From assembly GCA_016803235.1 (NCBI GenBank), contig JADCLI010000007.1:84923-148922 (forward strand): DNA of 64,000 bases. The letters are read 5' to 3'. The DNA is from Pimelobacter simplex (GTDB lineage Bacteria; Actinomycetota; Actinomycetes; Propionibacteriales; Nocardioidaceae). Positions 8,337 through 18,712 of the stretch are shown one piece after another. Position 1 is the first letter of the stretch; every line of letters begins with the position of its first letter. Made by a program: the position numbers and the translations under genes. Under the pieces are notes generated by a model. The model was given only the letters and a program-made list of their open reading frames with translations, was not told where the DNA came from and did not search any database.

Positions 8337-11300
8337 GGACGCGGTCCCGAAGAAGGCGGCGGCGACCCGTTGCGCCGCATGCCCGTCCATGAACCGGCTG
8401 AACCGCTCGTGGAAGGCCGCCACCTCGCCGGCGTACCGCCGCTGCAGGCCGTCGAGGTCGCGGAGCAGGTCGACGACCTGCTCGGCGGTGTCGACGTGCG
8501 GGCCCGGAGCGGTGGGGCCGTAGTCGTAGAGGAAGCCGCGCACGCCGCCGACGTAGGTGTCGAGGTCGGGGACCAGGAAGACCATCGGGCGGTCGGTGAG
8601 CGCGAAGTCGAAGCGCAGCGAGGAGTAGTCGAGCACTGCGGCGTCGGCCGCGAGGATCAGGTCGTTGATCTCGGGGTACTCGGTCACGTCGAGGAAGCGG
8701 GCCCCCGCGCCGTCGCCGGCGGGGTTGTGGAACCGGTGGCCGCGCAGCAGCAGGACGTAGTCGGGGCCCAGCTCGCGGGCGGCGGAGGCGACGTCGAGAT
8801 GGTGCACCGCGTCGGCCGCGCGCCAGTTGGTCGCCTGGTCGTCGCGCCAGGTGGGGGCGTAGAGGATCGCCTTCTGGTGCGGCGCGATGCCGAGCCGGCG
8901 GCGCGCGTCCTCCCGGACGGCCGCGGCCCGTTCGTCCACGAGCACGTCGTCGCGGGGGTAGCCCTCGCTGTGGATCGCGCCGTCGTAGGCGTACTCGCGG
9001 CGGTAGTACTGGTCCATCTCCGGGTCCGGGGTCAGGATCAGGTCCCACTGCTGGGAGGTGCGGGCCAGCTCGAGCTCGATGCGACGCGGCGGGTAGTGCT
9101 TGGCGTCCCACATCCGGATGCCCATCGACTTCGACGGGTAGCCGTGGAAGGTCTGCAGCAGCCGCTGCCCGGGACGCTTGCGGAACCAGCGCTCCGGGTC
9201 GATGTTCATGCACAGCTGGCCGGCGGCGGCCATCACGCGGTACCACTCGCGGGTGGTCATCACGACGGGTACGGCGCCCTCGGGCACCCACGACGCGGCC
9301 GACGCGACGCCCCAGTAGAGCGTGAGGTCGGGGCGGGTACGCCGCAGCTCGTGGTGCAGCGCGACCTGGCTGTCGGTCGCGGAGGCGCCGACGTAGGACT
9401 GGAAGTAGACCGCGTCCGGCTCGAGCGGGATGTCGCCGTCGGCGTACCACTCCTGGAGCTGGGTCTGGCCGTAGGGGACGCGATCCTCGACCGGCACCGG
9501 CGGGAGCAGCTCGACGCCGGCGACGCGGCCCTCCTGCACGACGCGGGCGGAGTAGTGGGAGCCGACCATGAAGTGGTGGAGGCGGTCGATGCCGCGCTCG
9601 CCGAGGAGGGCGCGGGTGGTGGTCCCGTCGGCGGTCACGGCCAGCCAGAGCCAGGCGGGCGCGAGCGGGCGCTCGCCGAGGCCCCAGCGGTCGGTCGTGA
9701 GGGTGACGCTGGCGCGGACGGTGCCGTCCTCGTCGGCCGGCGGCAGCTCCGCGGCGAGGACCTCGGTGCCGCCGACCTGGGTGAGGAGCGCGAGGCGGGC
9801 GGCGGGGACCGGGCGGCCGAGCCAGCGGCCGGTGACGTCGAGGCGCAGGCCCTCGACGACCAGGTCGTCGACGACGAGGGTGCCGGCGGTCTCGTAGAGC
9901 TCGGTGTCGCCGGACGGGGTGCGGGAGCCGACCAGCTCGCCCTCGCCGACCGCGAGCCACTGGGGCGCAGCAGCCGCCCAGCCGAGCGCGACCTCGCGGC
10001 CGTCGGCGACGAGCGCCCGCACCTGCCAGCGTCGCTGGCCGGACCAGGCGGCAGGGAGCTGGAGCCGGAAGGCCCGGCTGCCGTGGGGTCCCTCCGTGAG
10101 CTCGGCGCGGACCTGCTGGGTGCCCTGGGTGACGCGCAGGCCGGCGATCGTCGTACCGGCCGGGTCGATGGTGCCGGTGACGGTCCGGCCCTCGACCGCG
10201 AGGCCGAGCAGGCGCGGTCCCCGGTCGGGCCGGACCCGCAGGCCGACGACGTCGGAGCGCGGGTTGAACGCGACCACCGAGCCCGCGACCGGGCGGGGTG
10301 CGAGGTGGTCGCGGCCGATGAAGCCGGCCGAGGCCTGCTCGTCGATGAGCGGGACGGCGCCCGAGCGTCGTACGCCGTCGACGTCGATGTCGACCTCGAG
10401 GACCCAGGTGGCGCTGTCGCCGGTCGCGGCGACCACCTCGGCGACCGGCACGACCGCGTCGAAGGCACCCCAGGAGTAGTCCTGGTGGCGGCGCAGCGCC
10501 TGGTTGGCGCGGGCGTCGCGGAACTGCCGCACCCGCAGCGGGATCCGCTGCCCGCTCGCCCGGTCGACGAGTGCGCAGGCGATCGTCGGGCTCGAGGTCA
10601 TGTGCACGAAGTCGACGGCCGCGAACACCGTCAGCTCGAGGGTGGTGGCGTCGACCCACCGGGCCTCGCGCAGCATCGCCCGGAACCGGGTCTCGTCGGC
10701 GGTCATCTCGAACAGCTCGGGCGGGATGCCGAGCTCGGCGTCGTCGTGGTGCGGCAGCAGCGCCCACACCTTGCCGTCGCGGACCTCCGTGGGCCGGTTG
10801 CCGCGCGTGAACAGGCGGGCACCCAGGAAGTCCTCGAGCGCCTTGCGGTGACCGCCCTGCAGCAGCCAGAGCTTGACCCGGGCCTCGGCCGCCAGGCGCG
10901 CCCAGACGTGCTCGTCGGCAGCGTCGAGCAGCATCGCCACGTGGTCGCGCAGGGTCTGCCACTGGCGCTCGTCGGCCCGCTCGACGTCGGCGATCAGCGG
11001 CTGCACGCCCGTGTCGAGCACGCCCCACAGGAACCACTCACTGACCTCGGGCAGGCCGAGCGCCTCCACCCGGTGCCAGGTGTGGTCGTTGCGGTCGATC
11101 CACCCGGCCAGCCCGCTGAGCACGTCGGGCACGGTGCCGACCTGGACGCCGTCGCGGCGGTCGGTGGGGATGTAGGTGAAGTCGGCCAGCAGGTCGAAGG
11201 CGGACGCCCTCTCGAGCAGCCCGAGCGCGACGTCGGCGCCGTCGGGGAACTCGTCGGTGAAGCGCAGGCCGAGCTGGTCCCAGGAGGCGCGCGTGAAGAG

Positions 11301-11903
11301 CTTGTTGCCCAGGCCCAGGTCGGTGACGGCGACCGGGGTGGCCGCGAGCGTCGTACCGCGGACGGGGGTGTGGTGCGCGGCGTCGTACGCCGAGTCGGGG
11401 ATCCAGCCCGCGATGTCGGGCTCGCGCATCGCGCCGACCACCACCGGCGAGCCGGAGCGGGTGTGGGCCTCGACCAGCCGCTCGATGCCGGTGTGGACGA
11501 AGTCGTCGCCCGCGTTGGTCACGACCACGACCAGCTCGCCGGACGCGGCGGCGACGCCGGCGTTGCGGGCGGCGGCGAGGGACTTCTCGACCTTGATCCG
11601 GGTCTTGATCCGCCAGTCCGCGGCGGCGTGCTCGCGCACCGTCGCGGTGACCCGGTCGTGGCGCCCGAAACGCACCACGAGGACCTCGAGGTTGCGATGG
11701 GTCTGGACCTTCAGCGAGTCCAGGCAGGTGCCGATCCGGGTGGTGTCGTCGTCGCTGACGGGCAGCACGACGGTGACCAGCGGCCCGGAGAACTCACCGC
11801 GGAAGCGGCGGGTGGCACGGCCGACGGGACCCCGCAGTCGCCCGGGTCCTGCCTTGGCGAGCCGGATCAGGCCCTGCTGGGCGCGGGCGCGGTCGAGTGC
11901 CAC
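8334..11903 (-). CDS. Bifunctional GT2 glycosyltransferase / TagF-like polyol-phosphate polymerase
   Basis: This 1189-residue protein has an N-terminal GT-A (GT2) domain (VTVVLPVSDDD near residue 45, then AAARNAGVAAASGE). A long middle section is made of beta-rich repeats. The C-terminal ~400 residues are of the CDP-glycerol:polyglycerophosphate glycerophosphotransferase family: LQTFHGYPSKSMG near 915, LTPDPEMDQYY, ILYAPTWRDD near 1012, and DYSSLRFDFALTDRPMVF. The protein should polymerise glycerol- or ribitol-phosphate from a CDP-activated donor onto a wall-linked or lipid acceptor at the inner membrane face. With a probable CDP-ribitol synthase in the same transcript, ribitol-phosphate is the more likely unit. 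The GTG start at 11903 has GGAAGGA 7 nt upstream. It is the first gene of the leftward cluster. Confidence 0.88.
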   Translation of the reverse strand: MALDRARAQQGLIRLAKAGPGRLRGPVGRATRRFRGEFSGPLVTVVLPVSDDDTTRIGTCLDSLKVQTHRNLEVLVVRFGRHDRVTATVREHAAADWRIKTRIKVEKSLAAARNAGVAAASGELVVVVTNAGDDFVHTGIERLVEAHTRSGSPVVVGAMREPDIAGWIPDSAYDAAHHTPVRGTTLAATPVAVTDLGLGNKLFTRASWDQLGLRFTDEFPDGADVALGLLERASAFDLLADFTYIPTDRRDGVQVGTVPDVLSGLAGWIDRNDHTWHRVEALGLPEVSEWFLWGVLDTGVQPLIADVERADERQWQTLRDHVAMLLDAADEHVWARLAAEARVKLWLLQGGHRKALEDFLGARLFTRGNRPTEVRDGKVWALLPHHDDAELGIPPELFEMTADETRFRAMLREARWVDATTLELTVFAAVDFVHMTSSPTIACALVDRASGQRIPLRVRQFRDARANQALRRHQDYSWGAFDAVVPVAEVVAATGDSATWVLEVDIDVDGVRRSGAVPLIDEQASAGFIGRDHLAPRPVAGSVVAFNPRSDVVGLRVRPDRGPRLLGLAVEGRTVTGTIDPAGTTIAGLRVTQGTQQVRAELTEGPHGSRAFRLQLPAAWSGQRRWQVRALVADGREVALGWAAAAPQWLAVGEGELVGSRTPSGDTELYETAGTLVVDDLVVEGLRLDVTGRWLGRPVPAARLALLTQVGGTEVLAAELPPADEDGTVRASVTLTTDRWGLGERPLAPAWLWLAVTADGTTTRALLGERGIDRLHHFMVGSHYSARVVQEGRVAGVELLPPVPVEDRVPYGQTQLQEWYADGDIPLEPDAVYFQSYVGASATDSQVALHHELRRTRPDLTLYWGVASAASWVPEGAVPVVMTTREWYRVMAAAGQLCMNIDPERWFRKRPGQRLLQTFHGYPSKSMGIRMWDAKHYPPRRIELELARTSQQWDLILTPDPEMDQYYRREYAYDGAIHSEGYPRDDVLVDERAAAVREDARRRLGIAPHQKAILYAPTWRDDQATNWRAADAVHHLDVASAARELGPDYVLLLRGHRFHNPAGDGAGARFLDVTEYPEINDLILAADAAVLDYSSLRFDFALTDRPMVFLVPDLDTYVGGVRGFLYDYGPTAPGPHVDTAEQVVDLLRDLDGLQRRYAGEVAAFHERFSRFMDGHAAQRVAAAFFGTAS

Positions 11904-11973
11904 GGCAGCAGCGTCCTTCCGGGTCGACGGGTGGGTCGCCCGATGCTACCGAGGGGCGGGTCGAACGGACGGA

Positions 11974-12579
11974 TCAGGCGGGGCGGCGGGCCTGGGTGCG
12001 GGCCTGCGCCTCGAGGGCGTGGATCTGCGAGGTGAGGACGTCGAGCTCGGCCTCGAGCTCGGCGACCCGGACGACGGCCTGGTTGGCCCGCTCGTCGGCA
12101 GCGGCGAGCTGCTGGGTGAGCCGGTCGTTGGCGCGCTGGGCCGCCTCGGCACGGTCGCCGGCCTCGGCCAGCTCGCGACGGGCGTCGGCCAGCTCGGCGG
12201 CGGCGTCGCCGAGGCGCTTCTCGAGGCGGGCGATCGTGGCGTCGCGCTTGGCGACCTTGCCAGTCATGTCGGCGGCGAACTCGATGTTCTCCGCGGTACG
12301 GACCTCGGTCAGGTCGGCGTAGGCACGCGCCTGGGCGGCCCGGTCGCGGGCGGCCTCCTGACGGGAGTCCAGGAGCTCGGTGTGGGTGATCTTGGTGGCC
12401 GCGGCGCCCAGGACGAGGGCGGCGACCGCGGCGATCGTGACGAGGACCCAGGAGCCGGTCACGGCCGTGCCGGCGACGGCGAGCGTCGCGAGCACGAGGA
12501 GGAGGACAGCGACCAGGACCCGAGTGGAGCGCTGACGACGGCGGTTGCCGGACATGACAGGGGAAGTCATGGCTTGCAC
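11974..12579 (-). CDS. Membrane-anchored coiled-coil protein
   Basis: This is a 201-residue protein with two adjacent hydrophobic segments near residues 20-40 and 45-62 (LVAVLLLVLATLAVAG, WVLVTIAAVAALVLGAA), followed by ~135 residues of heptad-rich Ala/Glu/Arg coiled coil. The GTG at 12579 is chosen because GGAGG lies exactly 6 nt upstream. The downstream ATGs at 12570 and 12555 have poorer spacing. The family is unrecognised. A structural or scaffold role at the membrane is plausible but not shown. Confidence 0.75.
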   Translation of the reverse strand: MQAMTSPVMSGNRRRQRSTRVLVAVLLLVLATLAVAGTAVTGSWVLVTIAAVAALVLGAAATKITHTELLDSRQEAARDRAAQARAYADLTEVRTAENIEFAADMTGKVAKRDATIARLEKRLGDAAAELADARRELAEAGDRAEAAQRANDRLTQQLAAADERANQAVVRVAELEAELDVLTSQIHALEAQARTQARRPA

Positions 12580-12612
12580 GCTATGCCTCCGGACGGGCGA
12601 GACGCGGCAGAC

Positions 12613-12629
12613 ACGCTTGTCACAAGCGT
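12613..12629. repeat. Short perfect hairpin between DUF3180 gene and coiled-coil gene
   Basis: ACGCTTGT and ACAAGCGT are perfect inverted arms around one base. The hairpin lies in a 124-nt gap downstream of the DUF3180 gene and upstream of the coiled-coil gene, both leftward. It may be a weak terminator or an operator. There is no T-run. Confidence 0.4.
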
Positions 12630-12703
12630 CCCAACCGTCACAGCATGCTCAGCGCACGGCCCGCACGACGGGTGGCCGTCGCGGACCGCGACCTTGCAGG
12701 CAC

Positions 12704-13216
12704 CTACCGGTCGTCGTGGACTCGACACGCCCTCTCGAGCAGCAGTCCGGCGACCACTGCTGCCAGCGCGCACCCGGCCGCGACCAGCGAGCGCACCATC
12801 CGCTCGTCGGCCAGCTCGGCGGCGTCGCCGACCCAGGAGAGTGCGTAGCCGACGTAGCCGCCGGCGACCAGGGCGGCGACGAGGGCGCTGGCGCGGCCGA
12901 GCACCAGCCGGTTGACGGCCTGGTGGGCCTCCAGCCGCTCGCGGCGCACGTGGACCGCGCGGTGGGTCACCCAGGCGACGTACCCGAGGATCGCGGCGAG
13001 GAGCAGCAGGGCGAGCGGCTGCGCCGGCGACACCAGCGGCGGGACGAGGTCGAGCCGGTCGCACACCGGGTGGACCGCCCAACCGACGACGACGCCGACG
13101 GCCGCCCAGCCGAGGACGGTGGGCAGGCCGGTGGGGCGCAGGCCGTCCGGCGACGGGCCGGACGGGCCCGGGGGCTGCTCGGGCTCCTCGGGCCGCTGGA
13201 CCGGGTCTCGCGTCAC
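12704..13216 (-). CDS. DUF3180 family membrane protein
   Basis: This 170-residue protein has four predicted membrane helices: TVLGWAAVGVVVGWAV, LALLLLAAILGYVAWV, ASALVAALVAGGYVGYAL and AAGCALAAVVAGLLLERA. Size, layout and position directly after folK match the actinobacterial DUF3180 family (Rv3605c in M. tuberculosis, from memory). The function is unknown. The N-terminal 25 residues are Pro/Glu-rich. The GTG start at 13216 overlaps the folK stop (GTGA), so it is coupled to the folate operon. Confidence 0.85.
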   Translation of the reverse strand: MTRDPVQRPEEPEQPPGPSGPSPDGLRPTGLPTVLGWAAVGVVVGWAVHPVCDRLDLVPPLVSPAQPLALLLLAAILGYVAWVTHRAVHVRRERLEAHQAVNRLVLGRASALVAALVAGGYVGYALSWVGDAAELADERMVRSLVAAGCALAAVVAGLLLERACRVHDDR

Positions 13217-13782
13217 TCCGTCTCGAGCACCAGGTCGTCGCGCAGCTTGAGACCACTGGCGTCGACCTTCTCGAGCAGCTCGGCGACCGGGCCGTGGTCG
13301 AGCAGCTCGGCGTCGGGCTCGAGGTCGTGCCACGGCCTGAGCACGAACGCACGCTCGTGGGCGCGCGGGTGCGGCAGGCGCAGCGCATCGGTGTCGCTGC
13401 GGCGGTCGCCCACGGCGATCAGGTCGACGTCGAGGGTGCGCGGGGCGTTCTTCACGTCGCTGCGCTCGCGGTCGAAGGCGTCCTCGATGGCGAGGGCCCG
13501 GTCCAGCAGCCGGTGTGCCGAGAGGGTGGTGTCGGCGAGCACGACCGCGTTGAGGAAGTCCTGCGCCTCCGGCGGGCAGTCGACCGGCGTGCTCTCGTAG
13601 ACCGGGGACACGCCGGTGATCCAGACCTCCGGGGTGTCCGCGAGCGCGCCGAGCGCGCCCTGCAGCGTCGCGAACCGCTCGCCGAGGTTGGATCCGAGCG
13701 CGATCACCACCCGACGGATCGGTCGCATCTCGCCGGTCAACGTGTCCGCGTCGACGATGTTCGGATTGGGGGTCTCGGTCAT
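13213..13782 (-). CDS. folK: 2-amino-4-hydroxy-6-hydroxymethyldihydropteridine pyrophosphokinase
   Basis: This 189-residue HPPK transfers pyrophosphate from ATP to hydroxymethyl-dihydropterin in folate synthesis. Visible family motifs are IALGSNLGERFATL, SPVYESTPV, QDFLNAVV and the signature RTLDVDLIAVGD, followed by LPHPRAHERAFVL. The N-terminal ~22 residues are an extension compared with typical HPPK (about 160 residues). The start overlaps the folB stop by 4 nt (ATGA) and the stop overlaps the DUF3180 start by 4 nt. Confidence 0.96.
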   Translation of the reverse strand: MTETPNPNIVDADTLTGEMRPIRRVVIALGSNLGERFATLQGALGALADTPEVWITGVSPVYESTPVDCPPEAQDFLNAVVLADTTLSAHRLLDRALAIEDAFDRERSDVKNAPRTLDVDLIAVGDRRSDTDALRLPHPRAHERAFVLRPWHDLEPDAELLDHGPVAELLEKVDASGLKLRDDLVLETE

Positions 13783-14186
13783 GCTGGGCCCTCTGCCTTC
13801 CCGGTTCGGTCTCCCACCCCCGCCACCTCACGGCGGCGGGTGATGGTGAGCTGTACGTCGGCGAACGTCGCCTTGATCGGCGCATCCGGCTTGTGGACGG
13901 TCACACGCACCCATTCAACACGAGGGTCCAACAGGCAGGTGTCCGCGATCCGCTGCGCAAGGGTCTCGATCAGGTCGACCGGGTCCCTCGTCACGGCAGC
14001 CACGACCTGGTCGACGAGGCCACCGTAGTCCACGGTGTCGCGCAAGTCGTCCGAGGCCGCCGCGGACGCGGTGTCGACCGCGAGGGTCAGGTCGATCCTG
14101 AAGACCTGGCCGTCGCGTCGCTCGTGGTCGAAGACGCCGTGGTGGGCGAAGCACTCGATGCCGAGGATGCTCAGCTCGTCACTCAT
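13779..14186 (-). CDS. folB: Dihydroneopterin aldolase
   Basis: This 135-residue enzyme cleaves 7,8-dihydroneopterin to 6-hydroxymethyl-dihydropterin and glycolaldehyde. Motifs are LGIECFAHHGVFDHERRDGQ with the conserved Glu, DTVDYGGLVDQV, IETLAQRIADTCL and the C-terminal VTVHKPDAPI. It lies 2 nt after folP and overlaps folK by 4 nt, within the folP-folB-folK-DUF3180 operon. The C-terminal tail is ~15 residues longer than usual. Confidence 0.96.
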   Translation of the reverse strand: MSDELSILGIECFAHHGVFDHERRDGQVFRIDLTLAVDTASAAASDDLRDTVDYGGLVDQVVAAVTRDPVDLIETLAQRIADTCLLDPRVEWVRVTVHKPDAPIKATFADVQLTITRRREVAGVGDRTGKAEGPA

Positions 14187-14188
14187 TC

Positions 14189-15061
14189 TCAGTCCCTCTC
14201 CGGCGCCACGGCCCGGTCCGCGGCTGGCCCCCACTGTGCCGCAACGGCCAGGGCGTCGCGGTGGGCGCGCACATCGTGGACCCGCAGGCACCACACCGGC
14301 GCGCCACCGAGCCCGGCCGCGAGCAGCGCGCTCAACGCGACGCCGGCCGCCTCCCGCTCCCCCACCGGGCGCGGCTGGCCCGCGGCGTCCTCGAGCAGGC
14401 GCCCGAGGAAGGTCTTGCGGCTGCCGCCGACCAGCAGCGGGTGGCCGAGCTCCGCGAGCACGTCGAGGTGGCGCACCAGCTCCCAGTTGTGCTCGGGCAG
14501 CTTGGCGAAGCCCAGGCCCGGGTCGAGCACGATCCGGTCGTCGCGGATCCCCGCGGCGCGGATCGCGGCGACCCGTTCGGCCAGCTCGGCGCGCACGGCC
14601 GCGACGACGCCGCCCTGCCCGTCGTACTCGGTGAACTGCTGCATCCGGTCGCTGTGGGCCCGCCAGTGCATCGCGACGTAGGTCGCGTCGCTGCCGGCGA
14701 CCACGTCGAGGATGGCGGGGTCGGCCAGGCCGCCCGACACGTCGTTGACGATCGTCGCGCCCGCCCTCAGCGCCCGGGCCGCGACCTCGGCGCGCATCGT
14801 GTCGACGGAGACGGTCGCGCCCTCGGCGGCGAGCGCCTCGATGACGGGTACGACGCGGTCCAGCTCCTCCGCGAGCAGCGGCCGGGTCGCGCCGGGACGG
14901 GTGGACTCACCGCCGACGTCGAGGATGTCGGCCCCCTGGGCGAGCAGCTCGCGGCCGTGCGCGATCGCGCGCGCGGGGTCGTCGTAGCGCCCGCCGTCGG
15001 AGAAGGAGTCGGGCGTGACGTTGACGACCCCCATCACCAGCGGGGTCGACGGCGCGCTCAT
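14189..15061 (-). CDS. folP: Dihydropteroate synthase
   Basis: This 290-residue TIM-barrel enzyme joins p-aminobenzoate to hydroxymethyl-dihydropterin pyrophosphate and is the target of sulfonamides. It has both pterin-binding signatures (MGVVNVTPDSFSDGG near residues 10-24 and DVGGESTRPGA near 48-58), DPGLGFAK for the phosphate loop, and VGGSRKTFLG. It is the first gene of the folP-folB-folK-DUF3180 operon. In M. tuberculosis folE directly precedes folP. Here they are separated by 5 kb of sugar genes, and folP has its own -10 box (TAGGGT, 7 nt before the ATG). Confidence 0.97.
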   Translation of the reverse strand: MSAPSTPLVMGVVNVTPDSFSDGGRYDDPARAIAHGRELLAQGADILDVGGESTRPGATRPLLAEELDRVVPVIEALAAEGATVSVDTMRAEVAARALRAGATIVNDVSGGLADPAILDVVAGSDATYVAMHWRAHSDRMQQFTEYDGQGGVVAAVRAELAERVAAIRAAGIRDDRIVLDPGLGFAKLPEHNWELVRHLDVLAELGHPLLVGGSRKTFLGRLLEDAAGQPRPVGEREAAGVALSALLAAGLGGAPVWCLRVHDVRAHRDALAVAAQWGPAADRAVAPERD

Positions 15062-15068
15062 GGCGGAA

Positions 15069-15074
15069 ACCCTA
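15069..15074 (-). promoter_or_regulatory. folP -10 box TAGGGT, leaderless-type
   Basis: TAGGGT ends 7 nt before the folP ATG at 15061 and there is no ribosome binding site. The gap to the divergent gene at 15094 is only 32 nt, so the two promoters lie almost back to back. Confidence 0.5.
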
Positions 15075-15081
15075 GACTCCC

Positions 15082-15087
15082 TAGACT
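15082..15087 (+). promoter_or_regulatory. -10 box TAGACT for the GT2 gene
   Basis: TAGACT ends 6 nt before the ATG at 15094. A second TAGACT copy lies at 15073-15078 and overlaps the folP -10 box on the other strand, so only one of the two promoters may be occupied at a time. Confidence 0.5.
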
Positions 15088-15093
15088 TCCGCC

Positions 15094-16677
15094 ATGGCCG
15101 AGGCTCCTCACGACCCTTCCGTGTCCGTCGTGATCCCGACCTTCCGCTCCGGGCCGGGGCTGGACCGCGCGATCGCGTCGCTGGACGCGCAGACCCTGCC
15201 CCAGGACGACCTCGAGGTGCTGCTGCTGGACGACGGCTCCCCCGACGACACCGCGGCGCGGATCGAGCAGGTCGCGGCCGGGCGGGCGAACTACCGGGCG
15301 TTCGCACTGGAGCCGTCCGGGTGGCCGAGCCGGCCCCGCAACATCGGTGTCCGCGAGGCCCGCGGGCGCTACGTGCTCTTCCTCGACCACGACGACGAGC
15401 TGTATCCCGACGCCCTGCGGGCCGCGGTCGCACTCGGGGACGCGGCCGGAGCCGACGTGGTCAACGGCAAGGAGGTGCGGACCCAGATCGCGCGCTGGGG
15501 CCTGACGCACTACACCCACGACACGGCCGACGCGAGCGCCGAGCCGCTGCGCGGGCTGTTGCCGATGACGCCGCACAAGCTCTACCGGCGCGCGTTCCTG
15601 GTCGAGCACGACATCCGCTTCCCCGAGGCGCCGCGGCACCTGTGGGAGGACCTCTTCTTCCACGTCGACGTGATCCGGCACGAGCCGGCCGTCGCCCTGC
15701 TGAGCTCGACGCCCTTCTACCACTGGCGCAAGACCGCCGAGAACAACTCGACGTCCACCGACGGCACCCGCCTCGACTACAGCGGCGACCCCGAGTACTG
15801 GCCCTACCTCGACAAGCTGTTCCGGCTGGTCTCGGGCGTCGAGAAACCGGAGATCCGCGACGAGCTGCTCGCCCAGAACGTGCACGTCCGGCTGGTCTCC
15901 CAGCTCGGCCAGCGCGCGACCGACACGGGCGACGCGGGCGGCGCGAGCGTCGCCGAGGCGCGGGCCGAGATCGCCCGGATGCTCGCGACCTACGTCCCGG
16001 CCGAGCTCGACGCCCTGCTGCCCGAGCGCAGTCGGGTCGCGATCACCCTGTTCCGCGCCGGCCACGCCGACGCGGCGGCCGAGTTCCTGCGCGACGGCAT
16101 CGACCGCAAGCCCGACTTCACCGTCACCGCGGTCGAGGACGCCGGCGACGGCAGCGTCACCGTGAGCGGCACCGTGGCGTGGAGCCGGGTGCCCGGGCAG
16201 CCCTTCGCTCGTCGTACGACGTCCGGCGAGGTGGTCCGCGACCTGCCCGAGCCGCTGGCCGGCCTGCTCGCCGAGCACGGCCTGACCCCGACGGCGGACG
16301 TGGCGGACGCGTTCGTGGAGGTGGCGATCCGGCACGCCCCGACCCGGGTCAACTGGCTGCTGCCGTCGACGTCGCAGGTCGCGCTCGTCGAGCAGGAGGA
16401 CGGCACCCTGGAGCCGGCCGGCACCTTCACGGCACGCTTCGACCCGGCGACCGCCGCGATGGGCGGCGCGCTGCCGGCGGGTGCCCACCTGGTGCTCGGC
16501 ATGTGCGAGCTCGACGGCCGCACCGGCATCAAGCGGGCCTTCAGCGACCTCCCTGCCGGGACCGGGGTGGGACCGGTCGTGCTGGACTACTCCGCCCAGG
16601 ACGGACTGCTGCTGCGGCTCCCCGCCGACGTGCCACCCGCCCGCAAGGGCCTGCTCGGCCGCCTGCGGCGGGGCTGA
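15094..16677 (+). CDS. GT2-family glycosyltransferase (wall-polymer decorating type)
   Basis: This 527-residue protein has an N-terminal GT-A domain: SVSVVIPTFRSGPGL near residue 9, LLLDDGSPDD, PSRPRNIGVREARGRYVLFLDHDDE (DXD-like DHDD near residue 105), and WEDLFFHVDV. A C-terminal half (~320-527) of beta-rich segments follows. The layout resembles glycosyltransferases that decorate poly(ribitol phosphate), such as TarS or TarP, but I cannot assign the sugar. It is divergent from folP and convergent with rmlA, and forms part of the sugar cassette inserted between folE and folP. Confidence 0.82.
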   Translation: MAEAPHDPSVSVVIPTFRSGPGLDRAIASLDAQTLPQDDLEVLLLDDGSPDDTAARIEQVAAGRANYRAFALEPSGWPSRPRNIGVREARGRYVLFLDHDDELYPDALRAAVALGDAAGADVVNGKEVRTQIARWGLTHYTHDTADASAEPLRGLLPMTPHKLYRRAFLVEHDIRFPEAPRHLWEDLFFHVDVIRHEPAVALLSSTPFYHWRKTAENNSTSTDGTRLDYSGDPEYWPYLDKLFRLVSGVEKPEIRDELLAQNVHVRLVSQLGQRATDTGDAGGASVAEARAEIARMLATYVPAELDALLPERSRVAITLFRAGHADAAAEFLRDGIDRKPDFTVTAVEDAGDGSVTVSGTVAWSRVPGQPFARRTTSGEVVRDLPEPLAGLLAEHGLTPTADVADAFVEVAIRHAPTRVNWLLPSTSQVALVEQEDGTLEPAGTFTARFDPATAAMGGALPAGAHLVLGMCELDGRTGIKRAFSDLPAGTGVGPVVLDYSAQDGLLLRLPADVPPARKGLLGRLRRG

Positions 16678-16692
16678 TCCGATTCCCGTTCC

Positions 16693-16720
16693 CCCGAATC
16701 GTTCGATCGAACGATTCGGG
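16693..16720. repeat. 28-nt perfect palindrome, TTCGATCGAA family (copy 1)
   Basis: A perfect 14+14 palindrome centred on TTCGATCGAA lies between the convergent ends of the GT2 gene (16677) and rmlA (16736). Related copies occur at 47573, 47634, 48665 and 48715. As RNA it would fold into a strong hairpin in either direction, so it could act as a bidirectional terminator. It is not followed by a T-run. Confidence 0.8.
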
Positions 16721-16735
16721 TGACGTGGCCGGACA

Positions 16736-18704
<1,969 letters not shown>

Positions 18705-18712
18705 GGCATCCG

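Noticed and set aside
7266-12035. A 1589-codon open frame on the + strand
   Set aside because: It is antisense to the TagF-like polymerase, which has clear domain motifs. Long open antisense frames are expected at this GC content, and its translation is low-complexity Arg/Gly/Val/Asp sequence.
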